Origin: Undaria pinnatifida
Lineage: Eukaryota; Sar; Phaeophyceae; Laminariales; Alariaceae
DNA length: 64,000 nucleotides
NCBI GenBank assembly: GCA_012845835.1
Contig: JABAKD010000002.1
Location: 23,788,518 to 23,852,517 of the forward strand
Reading direction: 5' to 3'
A program made the position numbers and the translations under genes. The notes under the pieces are model-generated. The model was not told the DNA's origin and made no database searches. It saw only the letters and a list, made by a program, of their open reading frames with translations. This document shows positions 20,901 through 29,189 of this stretch, in pieces (within the stretch, counting starts at the first letter, position 1; each line of letters opens with the position of its first letter).

Positions 20901-23615
20901 TAGCTGCAACACCAGTGCCAAGAGCACACTGCCGCTGGTGCGAGTCATCCCACGGTAGGACGGTAGTGGGTTGTTGCACTTTTTTTTGGACCAGCTATTT
21001 CCGACCGGTTGGCCTCCTCAAGCGTGGATCTACCGGTTGGTACGATGATTTTACGGGCCTGTTTCTCGGCTTGAAGACTGTTACTAGCTCGTAGAAAAAG
21101 TTGGTTCTGGGTTTGCGCGAACGAATGTCTTTTGAAAGTAATGTATTCGGGTGAGTTGTTGAGCTCCTCGTATTAGGAGCTCAGAAAATGATTAGAATTT
21201 TCTGCAGCCCGCCCCTACCGTCGGATGACTCCTGTATTTTATGTTGGCGTCGGTGTTGCGTGGGGCTGACGGTTACGTCAGAACGCTTGCGTGCGCGTCA
21301 CACTCTGCCTTGTTTTGGTTCACGTGGCGTGTCTTTTCGCGTTTTTTTTTCTTTCCGCCTTGTTTTTAACGCCGCCCGAGCAAGCAACCCCGCGCTTCTG
21401 CCCCCCCTCCACCCCCCCCCCCCCTTGCTATACAGTGTAGAAACTGTGCGGACGCTTTGGCTGATTTAGACGCTTTCTGTTGCACCCAATTGCTAATCTG
21501 TACGGGTAGTTTGGCTTATTTCGACATTTCTCTCTGATTTTGAAGCCTGTAGAATGGACGCTTGGCTGGCTTGGACGTTTTTTCTGTTTTTTAAGCCTGC
21601 CTGTGGATCGTCGGTCGGTGCGTCGTTTCGCAGGATAAGCAACCGCCTCGGTTGGGTAGACACGTGGAACAGGAGCAAGCCTAAAGCGCAGAACCCGGAG
21701 AAAACCCGGAAGCACCTTCAGGCGTGGCTGCCTCGCGAACACTGGTGAACCGTGCCGTTTCGTGTCTTTGGATCGTGTTAGCTATCTTAGTGCTACTGCG
21801 AAAATATTCCGTGAAAGGCAGTGATAGGTTGTTCCTAAAAACTTGACTGTGGTTTCAAATGCGTCAAATCGAGCGTGATTGAAAGTGGGGCTGTGGAGAA
21901 CGAGGAGGAGGAGGACGACGACAATGGTCTGGATCAGGGTAGAGGGTCGACAGTGGCCCTTTCTCACTGCCCCCTTTCAGAGCTTAACATTTTTACAATT
22001 TTCACGTACGTTTTTGGAGAACACGCCTTCTTTTTCGTTTTTCGTTCCATCTATTATCTTCGCATTTTTTCTTTCTCCTTCTCCGTCCCTAGACGTAACT
22101 TAAACCCGGGGTCACCAAGCAGGCTCTTCTCCTCCCCCCACCTCCACTACAATACGCGCCTTATTTTGGTCATCGCGAGAAGGGGTACAGGTACAGCACT
22201 TTTTTCCCTCGTCGACTCGCATCGAAGTGCTTGTGGTTAGTGTTGCCAAATCATCATGCACGGAAGAAAAGCCGCTGTGCTTTAGACGCGTGTGCTACAC
22301 GATGGAGGGAGCACGTTTAGCCCCCCCCCCACCACCCAAAATAAGTCTAAAAAAACTGGGGCTCCTTCACCAAAAGTGGTCCCAATGTCCCTATTCTTGT
22401 GGTGCAAAAATGATTGGTTTTTGTGTACCTATTAATAGGCTTCGGGTTTGATCACTGGGTTGTGTTTTTTCAGTGTTTTTGCTCAAGATCGGTTTTTGTT
22501 TGTGTGAGGTATGGAGCTCCTTAAGCCAGCAGGCATATGCTTCAATAGAGGTAGCACTTTCTTCTGAAAATGTTTTCTGAACGAGGGGGCTCCTTAACCT
22601 TAAATCGTCGGAAAAAAATAGACCATTTTTTTTCGCATGATGCTTTCGTTGTATAAAATATACCTTGGCCATGAGTTTTTTTCATCCGGTTACTGCTACG
22701 TAGCAGTTTTATTTTTCTCTCCAAACCAGTTTTTGGGAGGGGTGTCTTGAGCTCCCAAACTGAGAAAACCTCAGAACAAAAGTGGTTCACCTCTATTGTA
22801 GTACCCGTGGAAAAAAAAAACTATGCTACGGTAGAGGTGCACTGTTTTTTTTTGCTAATACTGCTCCTCGCTTTTGGAGCTTAAGACACGTCCTTCTTCA
22901 CCCAAAAGCCGATTTTGGAGAAAAGTAAAACTGTTATGCCCGATGAAGCATCTCATGGCCAAGGTGTACAAGGAGAATCACGCAACAACAAAAAAAAAAT
23001 GACCCAATATTCCGACGATTTCGGGTTAAGGAGCGCCGTCGTTCAGAAAATATTTCAGACGAAAAGTGCTACGTCTATCCCAGCACAAATTGTAGTACAT
23101 CGCATCGAAGCCGTGGAGCCTCGTCCTTACGACAGTTTCACCCTTCCTCCGCGGAAAAAGCGTTTCTTTGTTTTTTTTTCCAACTTGTAGCGGCCTAGGT
23201 AGTGTATGTATCATGAAGCATGGAGGTGCGGTGCTGCCCTCCCTCCCCCCCCCCCCCTTCCCACCGGCGATTGGATGCAATAACCCGGCGTACTTCAGCT
23301 GTACGTTTTCGTCAACACGCGAGGTCAGCAAGCCCTGAGGTCCCCCGGTGTTCTTTGTTGTTGCAAAAATCTCACACCTCTCCCTCCGCCCGTCTGTCCC
23401 TCCCTCCCTCCCTCCCTCCCTCGACCACGTTCCGTTTATTGTCAAAACACTTCCACTTTTCTTCCTCCTCCCTGCGATCCGTTCGGTGTAGGTCGGAGGT
23501 GAACGGACTGTTGGTGGGGTTTGGGCAGCAAGTCTGCCGAGCGAGGGGACCGTCGTGCTCCGCGTGTGGGATCAGCGACCTTTGCCCCTCGGCAGAAAAT
23601 AACGGTGACCTTTGA
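5880..23615 (+). CDS. NTH1: Endonuclease III homologue (DNA glycosylase/AP lyase), 7 exons
   Basis: Joined exons: 5880-6039, 16102-16176, 17727-17828, 19091-19175, 19995-20097, 21634-21744, 23492-23615. Phases agree at every junction and give about 252 residues ending in TGA. The product is a bifunctional base-excision-repair enzyme that removes oxidised pyrimidines and nicks abasic sites, acting in nucleus and/or mitochondria. Seen: [14 protein letters not shown] near residues 60-73, the helix-hairpin-helix LPGVGPKM with the catalytic Lys at about 151, VDTHVHR with the catalytic Asp at about 170 (19 residues apart, as in eukaryotic NTH1), and C-x6-C-x2-C-x5-C near the C-terminus for the 4Fe-4S cluster. 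All key residues are present, so the gene looks functional. Introns 1 and 3 use GC donors. The variable N-terminus and any targeting peptide are not identified; an upstream exon may exist. It is convergent with the - strand gene ending at 34556. Confidence 0.9.
6062..6410. repeat. 30-32 bp tandem array (AAGGCGG-containing)
   Basis: About ten units alternate ATAAGGCGGTCTGA and AAGGCGGTATCCCGAT with point changes. The array starts about 25 bp downstream of the GC donor of NTH1 exon 1. No protein is supported. Confidence 0.85.
6411..7390. other. Intron 1 sequence, no gene recognised
   Basis: I see no conserved protein, RNA gene or repeat structure here beyond short C or T runs. Confidence 0.4.
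7391..7640. repeat. Dispersed repeat, copy 1
   Basis: It shares GGAGTGCTCTCCGTAG, GACGTGAAACCAT, TCACGTCAAGGCCATCATAA and a CTGCCTGTCCTGTCC-like end with 57150-57420, in the same orientation. The element type is unknown. Confidence 0.75.
7979..8265. repeat. GGGTC pentanucleotide satellite
   Basis: About 57 near-perfect GGGTC units with a few GGATC variants. The flank continues into GACCCG-containing motifs with CCTCCTGACCCGAC (8266-8420). Long open frames across it are artefacts of the repeat. Confidence 0.97.
8421..9400. other. Intron 1 sequence, no gene recognised
   Basis: Two loosely similar stretches end in ACAGACAGC or ACGAACG next to A-rich runs (8640-8830 and 8970-9060) and share GGTTCCGAATGCA. 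The Lys/Arg-rich open frame over the A-rich part looks compositional. No gene is supported. Confidence 0.4.
9404..9922 (+). pseudogene. Retrotransposon polyprotein C-terminal fragment
   Basis: An open frame of 172 residues with [20 protein letters not shown], then [20 protein letters not shown] and [17 protein letters not shown]. This pattern resembles the C-terminal tail of reverse-transcriptase polyproteins abundant in algal genomes, which I recognise from the family. The RT core is absent, so this is a 5'-truncated copy in NTH1 intron 1. It uses more GC-rich codons than its surroundings and has no internal stop, which suggests a recent origin. Confidence 0.6.
9926..11810. other. Homopolymer-rich intronic sequence, no gene
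   Basis: Many T, A and G runs of 8-14 bases, an AT dinucleotide tract near 10750, and CCGTGGGG-type blocks repeated near 10770 and 10900. No conserved protein is seen on either strand. Confidence 0.45.
11815..13560. repeat. Tandem array of a ~300-bp unit, about six copies
   Basis: The marker CCCGGAGTACTCCAACTCCC recurs in diverged form near 11850, 12100, 12413, 12718, 13022 and 13216. Each unit also has TTCCGTACGTTG-GATTTTGC, GGCACGTGC and CATTCCAACATAGA-CGAA blocks in order. Units are 195-313 bp apart and well diverged. A related unit is at 14700-15190. No open frame is conserved between units. Confidence 0.85.
13561..14140. repeat. Diverged dispersed repeats with T-runs
   Basis: Two similar blocks (near 13640-13790 and 13815-13970) share GCAAGATTTCGTGCCGTTTTTT, a GTATAAA/GTATGAAATCGC segment and GCTACGCTGCGCCAAACCAATA. 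They form a degenerate direct repeat of about 170 bp. No gene is seen. Confidence 0.6.
14176..14596. repeat. 46-bp tandem array, about nine copies
   Basis: The unit contains CCTATCGGACACAAACACAC followed by TATTAGTCAATCCAACAACTG. Most units differ by one to three bases, so the array is fairly young. Confidence 0.95.
14806..14968. repeat. TAC trinucleotide microsatellite
   Basis: About 50 TAC units with rare TGC or TAA interruptions, embedded in a further copy of the ~300-bp unit (14700-15190). Open frames here are repeat artefacts. Confidence 0.97.
15200..16000. other. Intron 1 end: dispersed repeats, no gene
   Basis: It contains a block GACTTCGAAGGCATTCGTTC (15250) shared with the 80-bp array at 31091-31490, and a TTCCGACGATTCTTGTGTTA block (15500) shared with the MITE-A family. 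No protein is supported before exon 2. Confidence 0.5.
16102..16176 (+). CDS. NTH1: NTH1 exon 2
   Basis: A 75-bp exon of 25 codons, phase 0 at both ends. The acceptor is GACGCAG and the donor GAG|GTGAGC. It encodes [20 protein letters not shown] plus NRMRE, the strongly conserved helix around the SSQT-D motif of the endonuclease III family that contacts DNA. It follows the 10-kb intron 1. Confidence 0.93.
16262..16890 (+). mobile_element. 5'-truncated LINE copy in NTH1 intron 2
   Basis: It matches 4990-5600 of the LINE in order (GCGGGTACAAGAC, GGCAAGCG, CTGAAACTGCATTTTCG, GGAGACGGATGGTGGCCACA, ATGTTGGAGGTG). It encodes a diverged C-terminal stretch [17 protein letters not shown]. It begins about 85 bp after exon 2, in sense orientation. 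Confidence 0.88.
17583..17710. repeat. Degenerate CCAACCCGA satellite
   Basis: Units of CCGACCCAACC or CCAACACGACC end about 15 bp before NTH1 exon 3. It may supply the C-rich upstream context of that acceptor. Confidence 0.85.
17727..17828 (+). CDS. NTH1: NTH1 exon 3
   Basis: A 102-bp exon of 34 codons, phase 0 at both ends. The acceptor is CTCCAG; the donor is AAG|GCGAGT, a GC donor that otherwise fits the consensus fully. It encodes the stretch ending [13 protein letters not shown] (seen as [13 protein letters not shown]), matching the family's LIYPVGF-x-x-K segment. A GT donor 9 bp downstream would add ASR and was judged less likely because STK joins directly to AKHI as expected. A CCAACCCGA satellite precedes it. 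Confidence 0.88.
17900..18840. other. NTH1 intron 3, no gene recognised
   Basis: Mostly unique sequence. Part of 18310-18560 resembles the ~300-bp array unit (CATTCCATATACAACGGAGT and GTGCACAATTCATTCC blocks). No exon-like homology is seen. Confidence 0.4.
18840..19065 (+). mobile_element. Two LINE 3' tails next to NTH1 exon 4
   Basis: Two successive tails (18848-18922 and 18925-19065) carry GATGCGTG-CCAAT, ATGTTGGAGGTGTCTC, AACGGTGCTCCGTCTCG and GGCAAGCA, each ending GAGTACC or AGTACCCC plus poly-C. The second poly-C lies about 25-50 bp upstream of the exon 4 acceptor. Confidence 0.88.
19091..19175 (+). CDS. NTH1: NTH1 exon 4
   Basis: An 85-bp exon that starts in phase 0 after TGCTTAG and ends in phase 1 at GAAG|GTGAAG. 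It encodes [20 protein letters not shown] followed by GAIPSTVE, matching the family's helix and the G-x-IP-x-S/T-V-E turn before the helix-hairpin-helix. Two LINE 3' tails lie immediately upstream, and the poly-C end of the second forms the acceptor's pyrimidine tract. Confidence 0.9.
19995..20097 (+). CDS. NTH1: NTH1 exon 5 (catalytic HhH exon)
   Basis: A 103-bp exon that starts in phase 1 after GAGTATAG and ends in phase 2 at CACAG|GTGATC. It encodes [16 protein letters not shown], a linker, and GICVDTHVH. It holds the catalytic Lys (Schiff-base nucleophile) of GVGPK and the catalytic Asp of VDTH. This is the most diagnostic exon of the gene. Confidence 0.95.
20480..20740. repeat. GACCC pentamer element (reverse orientation)
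   Basis: About 17 ACCCG/GACCC units (20600-20678) flanked by AAAACCTCCTGACCC and GAAATTTTGAAAGCATCCTG blocks. This is the reverse-orientation relative of the 7979-8420 element. Confidence 0.9.
20776..20832. repeat. GATGT pentamer repeat
   Basis: About ten ATGTG units in NTH1 intron 5. Confidence 0.95.
21634..21744 (+). CDS. NTH1: NTH1 exon 6
   Basis: A 111-bp exon that starts in phase 2 after TTTCGCAG and ends in phase 2 at ACTG|GTGAAC. With the split Arg it reads [12 protein letters not shown], then [18 protein letters not shown], matching the family's helix from VDTHVHR to the W-P-x-E-x-W segment before the cluster domain. Confidence 0.92.
22541..22801. mobile_element. MITE-A copy 1
   Basis: The ends are inverted: CAATAGAGGTAGC at the left and CACCTCTATTGTAG at the right. 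The interior shares ATCGTCGGAAAAAAA, TATACCTTGGCCATGAG, CATCCGG-TACT and CTCTCCAAACCAGTTTTTGG with 31913-32192. No coding capacity. Confidence 0.8.
23492..23615 (+). CDS. NTH1: NTH1 exon 7 (iron-sulfur cluster, stop)
   Basis: The terminal exon starts in phase 2 after GGTGTAG, which completes the Trp codon split with exon 6, and ends with TGA at 23613-23615. It encodes [15 protein letters not shown] and then [16 protein letters not shown]. The four Cys are spaced C-x6-C-x2-C-x5-C, the endonuclease III 4Fe-4S loop. Only nine residues follow the last Cys. A CCCT repeat and a T/C-rich tract precede the acceptor. Confidence 0.95.
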
Positions 23616-23867
23616 TAACCTTGAATCAGTACTTTTATAATTTTCGCGCGTGTTTTAATACCGTGGTGAGAGACAAGCGACTTTGTCGTTGCTCTGCATT
23701 GCGCGCCGGACATGCATGGCAGACAGAGGCGCCCATGGGAAACGGTGGTGGTGTGATAAGACTGCCAGAAGGCTCATAACAGCGAACATTAGGAAGGGCG
23801 GCGGGGCGGCGGGGTTTCATAGGCTGCCGGGAGGGATATAATAGTGGAGGTGGCGTACCATATGTGC

Positions 23868-23960
23868 CGAGATCCGGTCGCCCCGGTGGCGTATAAGGTT
23901 ATCCTCGAGCCTGGTATAGGTCAGTTTGTGAGTTCGAGTCCCGCCGAGTGCATACTTGTA
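23868..23960 (+). mobile_element. tRNA-derived SINE head
   Basis: GTGGCGTATAAGG resembles a pol III A box, and GTGAGTTCGAGTCCCGCC is a good B box (GTTCGAGTCC) about 50 bp later. The repetitive body starts directly after. A second head with B box GGGTTTGAATCTTACC precedes the same body at 54000-54060. Confidence 0.65.
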
Positions 23961-23969
23961 TATATATAC

Positions 23970-24878
23970 GTAGGGACTTTTGCTTGTGCACAAATTGACT
24001 TGCGGAAAGCGCGAGAGCGTGAGTTAGCAACAAACACTCGATGGAAAATCGACGAGCAGTGGGATTGCTGAACCCTATGCGCGATAACAAATGAAGGCAA
24101 GAACCGGGGGGGAGAAGGGACGACACCTGTGACCACGGTTTGTCCAGAAGCTGGAAAATAGATGTTTGTGAGAAAAAAAAAGTGGTGAAGAAGCAAAGGC
24201 TTCTTCGCTTGCTCCGGCCGTGTGATTGGTTTATTGCCTAGAGAGATACACTAGTGAACTGGGGTGACGGAAGAGAAGCACAGGCTTGCTTCGGTCAAAC
24301 AGGTGGTTACAGCTACGGTTACGGTTAGGTAATTGGGGTTAGGGTTCGGGTTAGGACTTTTGCTTGTGCACAAATTGACTTGCGGAAAGCGCGAGAGCGT
24401 GAGTTAGCAACAAACACTCGATGGAAAATCGACGAGCAGTTGGATTGCTGAACCCTATGCGCGATAACAAATGGAGGCAAGAACCGGGGGGGAGAAGGGA
24501 CGACACCTGTGACCACGGTTTGTCCAGAAGCTGGAAAATAGATGTTTGTGAGAAAAAAAAAGTGGTGAAGAAGCAAAGGCTTCTTCGCTCGCTCCGGCCG
24601 TGTGATTGGTTTATTGCCTAGAGAGATACACTAGTGAACTGGGGTGACGGAAGAGAAGCACAGGCTTGCTTCGGTCAAACAGGTGGTTACGGCTACGGTT
24701 ACGATTAGGTAATTGGGGTTAGAGTTCGGGTTAGGGACTTTTGCTTGTGCACAAATTGACTTGCGGAAAGCGCGAGAGCGTGAGTTAGCAACAAACACTC
24801 GATGGAAAATCGACGAGCAGTGGGATTGATGAACCCTATGCGCGATGAAAAATGAAGGCAAGAATCGGGGGAAGAACG
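23970..24878 (+). repeat. 380-bp tandem SINE-body array (left part)
   Basis: Units start GGGACTTTTGCTTGTGCACA at about 23973, 24353 and 24734, so the period is about 380 bp. Copies are nearly identical and each ends in GGTTACGGTTAGG-type sequence with GGGGTTAGGGTTCGGGTTAGG. The third unit is split by the Copia element and resumes at 29502. Confidence 0.92.
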
Positions 24879-25190
24879 TGTTGGTTTGTGCTTGTATCAA
24901 ATTCTGATTGGGATATTATTTGTGGTTTGTGAAACCGTATCGCATCTTCGGAGATGCGGCGGAACCAAGTTGGTCCCCCGAGAGATAATAATAAAATTGT
25001 ATGTGGTCTCCAATCTCTTATGATTGGGGCCACCACGCGGCTGGGGAGGAAAAGCCCCACAGCCGCACTTCAAAACTCCACTTCAAAACTCTACTCTGCT
25101 CTTCCCGTTCGAGACCGATGGCTCTCCAAACTACGTGACTTCTGACTCCGCGAGCCAGCCTGTGCCCTTAACACCTGGGTTCATCGATTA
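24879..25190 (+). repeat. Copia 5' LTR
   Basis: It begins TGTTGGTTTGTGCTTG and ends near CCTGGGTTCATCGATTA. It is matched over its full length by 29190-29501. An obvious primer-binding site was not identified right after it. Confidence 0.93.
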
Positions 25191-25239
25191 TGCTAGCATA
25201 TCGTACGACTAGATAACCGGTACTAGGGGCTAGGACAAA

Positions 25240-26022
25240 ATGGACCCCAATATCGGAGCCAACCTGCCAGAAGAAGAGCGCCGCCGTCTCCATGAGCAGT
25301 TCGATGCTGCTGTACTGGAAGTTAGACGCGAGGAAGCTGCTCGGAGGGATGAAGAACGACCCCACAACCAGGAGGACCAGCCTAGGGGGAGCGCCGTTCA
25401 GTCGCCCGAGCATCCCACGCAAGCCCCAGCACAAGCACAGCAGCATCAATGGGCAACAGGCCCACTGCCAGGCACGTATCATATCAGCAGTAGCATTAGA
25501 CCTAAAGTGTTTGATGGAATGTTCGAGGTTCAGCAAACGGTAATGGTGTTTGTAAACCAGATGCTTGCTCATTTTGAGGAGGAGGGTTGCCTAGATGCGG
25601 TAGAGAGGGATGTACCTATCAAGGTAGCGTCTGCTGGAGTTAGCCCAGAGGCGCTAAACAGGGAGATTGGAGAGGAGGCCGTAGCCAGGGCACGTGTTGC
25701 TTGGGAGATATTAATCAACCAGATTTCGTACCCCACCATTCTGAAACTGATCATCGCAGCTGGTTCACCCAGCGAGGGTTGGTCCATATTTAAGAAGTTT
25801 TACGCTCCACAGGCTGCCGCTAAGAAGGCTAGGCTCACTCAATCGTGGTATAGCCTGCGGATGAAGCAAGACGAACCCCCCAACGAGTATTTTGCGCGCG
25901 GTAGTGTACTGAGAAGTCGGCTTGCACTGCATGGGGTGACATTTTCTGATGTTGATGCAAACCAACATTTTGCCCGTAACCTTTCCCATGTTTTCGGACT
26001 GCAAAAGAGCACTTTATATTAG
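25240..26022 (+). CDS. Copia Gag (UBN2-like)
   Basis: A 260-residue open frame starting MDPNIGANLPEEERRRLHEQ. The later part (AWEILINQISYPTILKLIIA, WSIFKKFYAPQA, SWYSLRMKQDEPPNEYF) matches the Gag polyprotein helices of Copia elements. It stops at the centre of the palindrome, before any CCHC zinc knuckle, so the C-terminus is lost. Confidence 0.88.
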   Translation: MDPNIGANLPEEERRRLHEQFDAAVLEVRREEAARRDEERPHNQEDQPRGSAVQSPEHPTQAPAQAQQHQWATGPLPGTYHISSSIRPKVFDGMFEVQQTVMVFVNQMLAHFEEEGCLDAVERDVPIKVASAGVSPEALNREIGEEAVARARVAWEILINQISYPTILKLIIAAGSPSEGWSIFKKFYAPQAAAKKARLTQSWYSLRMKQDEPPNEYFARGSVLRSRLALHGVTFSDVDANQHFARNLSHVFGLQKSTLY

Positions 26023-26027
26023 CAAAG

Positions 26028-26615
26028 TGCTATTTTGCACTCCGAAAACATGGGAAAGGTTACGGGCAAAATGTTGGTTTGCATCAACATCAGAAAATGT
26101 CACCCCATGCAGTGCAAGCCGACTTCTCAGTACACTACCGCGCGCAAAATACTCGTTGGGGGGTTCGTCTTGCTTCATCCGCAGGCTATACCACGATTGA
26201 GTGAGCCTAGCCTTCTCAGCGGCAGCCTGTGGAGCGTAAAACTTCTTAAATATGGACCAACCCTCGCTGGGTGAACCAGCTGCGATGATCAGTTTCAGAA
26301 TGGTGGGGTACGAAATCTGGTTGATTAATATCTCCCAAGCAACACGTGCCCTGGCTACGGCCTCCTCTCCAAACTCCCTGTTTAGCGCCTCTGGGCTAAC
26401 TCCAGCAGACGCTACCTTGATAGGTACATCCCTCTCTACCGCATCTAGGCAACCCTCCTCCCCAAAATGAGCAAGCATCTGGTTTACAAACACCATTACC
26501 GTTTGCTGAACCTCCTCTCCATTTTTGAACATTCCATCAAACACTAAAGGTCTAATGCTACTGCTGATACGATACGTGCCTGGCAGTGAGCCTGTTGCCC
26601 ATTGATGCTGGGAAA
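26028..26615 (-). pseudogene. Inverted second copy of Copia gag
   Basis: On the - strand this encodes almost the same residues as 25443-26010 (QHQWATG through SDVDANQHFARNLSHVFG), with minor changes such as a small insertion (KNGE) near 26515. The start of gag is missing. The two copies face each other across a spacer of about 15-20 bp. Confidence 0.93.
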
Positions 26616-26629
26616 CACCGGGTGGCGTT

Positions 26630-27177
26630 CTCCGCACGAAGTTTTCTTCTCGCGACTACCGGCCCTACAGGTGGTGCCGTTCTTTCAGGAGGGCATGATG
26701 CGGGTGGACCGCAGCACTAAATCCGACGTCCAATCGGAATTGTGCTATTTTTTTAACAACGGCCACAACCATCCCTCGTCCGCTGTGAAGGTCATCAAGG
26801 CCTTGACGGGTGCTATTTGCTACACCAGCGACGTGGTGTGGACAGTCCCTCGTGCGCCGGTGCTGCCATCGCCGGCGCCGGCGATCGCGGGGGGATCAGT
26901 GAACGCCGCCGCGCCGGCAACGCCGATGTTCAACATCAGCTACGTGCCGCCACCACCACAGATTCGGTCATCAGAGCTACAGCCACTGCCGCCGTCGCTC
27001 CAGCCCCCGCCGCCACCGTTACCGCCATCTCAGAGCTCACCGATGACTTCCGCCGTCAACCTGCCGCGACCGCACGCGGAGCCGCAGCGGATATCCGACC
27101 GTACCCGCTCGAAGACTGTGAAACCAAGCGACCAGGGGCTTCATCATAACATCATAACATCGGGCTCCTGTCCATGA
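26630..27177 (+). pseudogene. Copia integrase C-terminal fragment
   Basis: GWRSPHEVFFSRLPALQVVP, FFQEGMMRVDRSTKSDVQSE and ICYTSDVVWTVPR match the C-terminal region of Copia integrase. A Pro-rich linker to the RT follows. The zinc-binding and DDE core are absent. The frame ends at 27177 while the RT frame starts at 27174 in another phase, so a frameshift separates them. Confidence 0.8.
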
Positions 27178-28985
27178 TGAACAAGAATGCGCTGCTGTCG
27201 ATGGTGACTACGAATGCAGCCGTCGACGCCGGCCGCCGCAACAAGCCGCCGAGTTTTGGAGGCCGCGGGCAGCCGTCATTTTCCGTTGGGGACCGCGATG
27301 AGGCACCACCAGTTGGGGGGAACAGGGGGATCCCATGCGCTATGGCGGCAATGCTCGCCACTCGGGAGGACATCGAAGCGACCTTGGGCGACCAACGGCC
27401 GCCATACAAACCGCCGGACTTGCCACACTGTTACGCCCCTGACCTCAAGGTACCAAGGAGCCGCAAGGAGGCTATGCGATCGGAGCACGCTCATCTTTGG
27501 AAGGATTCGGCGGGGCGGGAATTTTATGGGCTGCTGGATGCGGGGACTTTTGAGCCGGCGTAGCAATCAGTGGAAAGCTACATCAATGCAATGTGGGTTT
27601 TTGATTGGAAAGCTGATGAGTACGGCTGGCCCACGAAAACCAAAGCGAGACTTGTAGCGCGGGGGGATGAGCAGAGAATGAGCATTGATTTCGGGGAATT
27701 GTTTGCGCCCACTGTTGCTGTGTCGAGTGTTCGGTTGTTGACAGCATTGGCGTGCGAACTGGATCTTGACTTGTGCCGTTTCGATATTGAGCAGGCTTTC
27801 GTGCAGTCTGACCTGGAGGAAAATGTTTACATGCGTTTGCCTCAGGGTTGCGGTAGGATGTCAGGGAAGATAGTAAGACTGAACAAGAGCTTGTATGGCT
27901 TGAAGCAAGCATCGAGGCAATGGCACGCACATCTTACTAGGTGCTTATTGAGTTTGGGATTCGTGCAGTGCCTTGCTGATGCATGCGTTTTCCGGTTGAT
28001 GGAGGTAGGTCGTGTAGTGATGACTATAGTGGTACATATCGACGACATATTGGCCGTGGGGGAGAAGACAAGGTGTGACCAGTTTGGCAGGGATTTAAAT
28101 CAAATGATCCCGGTCAAAAATCTGGGAGAGTTGCGTTGGTACTCGGGGTGTTTTTACGAGAGGGACTGGGAGAAGGGGGTGTTGAAGATTTTCCAGCAGA
28201 CATTCGCTGAACAATTGGCGGATGAATACGGGATAGAGTTTGGTAAGAGTGTCCCGCTCCCGGTTGGCACGAAACTTGCGAAGTTCGACAAGGATGAAGC
28301 ACCAGGAAACTGGACGTTTCGTGAATTGGTCGGCTCACTAATGTGGCTGTCAACCCAGACTAGACCAGACATCTCTAACGCAGTAAGAGCGGTGGCTAGA
28401 TACTGCGCTTCGCCAAAGTTTGTTCATTGGAGGGCAGCGCTTGGTATTTTAGGGTATGTGAGACGGACTAGCTCATTCGGTATCACTTTTCAGAGAGGTA
28501 CATCAACGGGCCTGAACTTGCAGGTATTTGCTGATGCAGACTACGCAAGTGTGGCGGCCGACAGGAGGTCAGTTTTCGGGGGGTTAATGATGTGTGGGGG
28601 TGGTTGTGTATCTTGGTTTTCCAGGACGCACAAGTGCGTCACACTTTCTACTACAAAGGCAGAGTATGTGGCGCTTGCAGACGTGATTAAGGAGGTGTTG
28701 TTTTTGAGGCAGGTTCGGCGTTTCATGTTGCCTGATGTTGGCATGCCGTGCATACCGGTGTTCGAGGACAATGAGGGCGCCGTGCAGCTTGCGAAGAACC
28801 CAATCACGAACTCGAACTCAAAGCACATAAACGCACGGCACCATTTTCTCAGAGATCTAGTAAGGCGGAAAGAGATATCGATAATCCCCGTGACGTCTTC
28901 TTTTCAGCACGCAGATTTCTTAACCAAGGCAATACCACAGGAGTCTTTTGAGTTTCACCGTAGTCTTGCGATGGACTCCTGGTAA
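27174..28985 (+). pseudogene. Copia reverse transcriptase-RNase H (one in-frame stop)
   Basis: A single reading frame broken by TAG at 27561-27563. Seen: WVFDWKADEYG, TKARLVARGDEQ, CRFDIEQAFVQSDLEENVYM, KSLYGLKQASRQWHAHL, VVHIDDILAVG (HIDD in place of YVDD), LVGSLMWLSTQTRPDISNAV, VFADADYASVAADRRSVFGG and TLSTTKAEYVALAD, then VFEDNEGAVQLAKNP. All RT and RNase H blocks are in Copia order. Apart from the stop the protein looks intact, so inactivation is recent. Confidence 0.94.
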
Positions 28986-29189
28986 TATTAATTGGAGGTA
29001 ATAACATTGGTTGTGTTTGAGTATTGGACGATGCAATTCGAGACGTTTTATCTTGATTTCGGTATCAAAAATTCGGTTGAAGGACTTGAAGTAAATTAAT
29101 TTGGGGGAACAATATTGATTTTTTCTAGTATTGAATTTTGCTTGGCTGTTTGAATGGGCGTTATCATGACTGTGTTACAAGCAGGGGAA

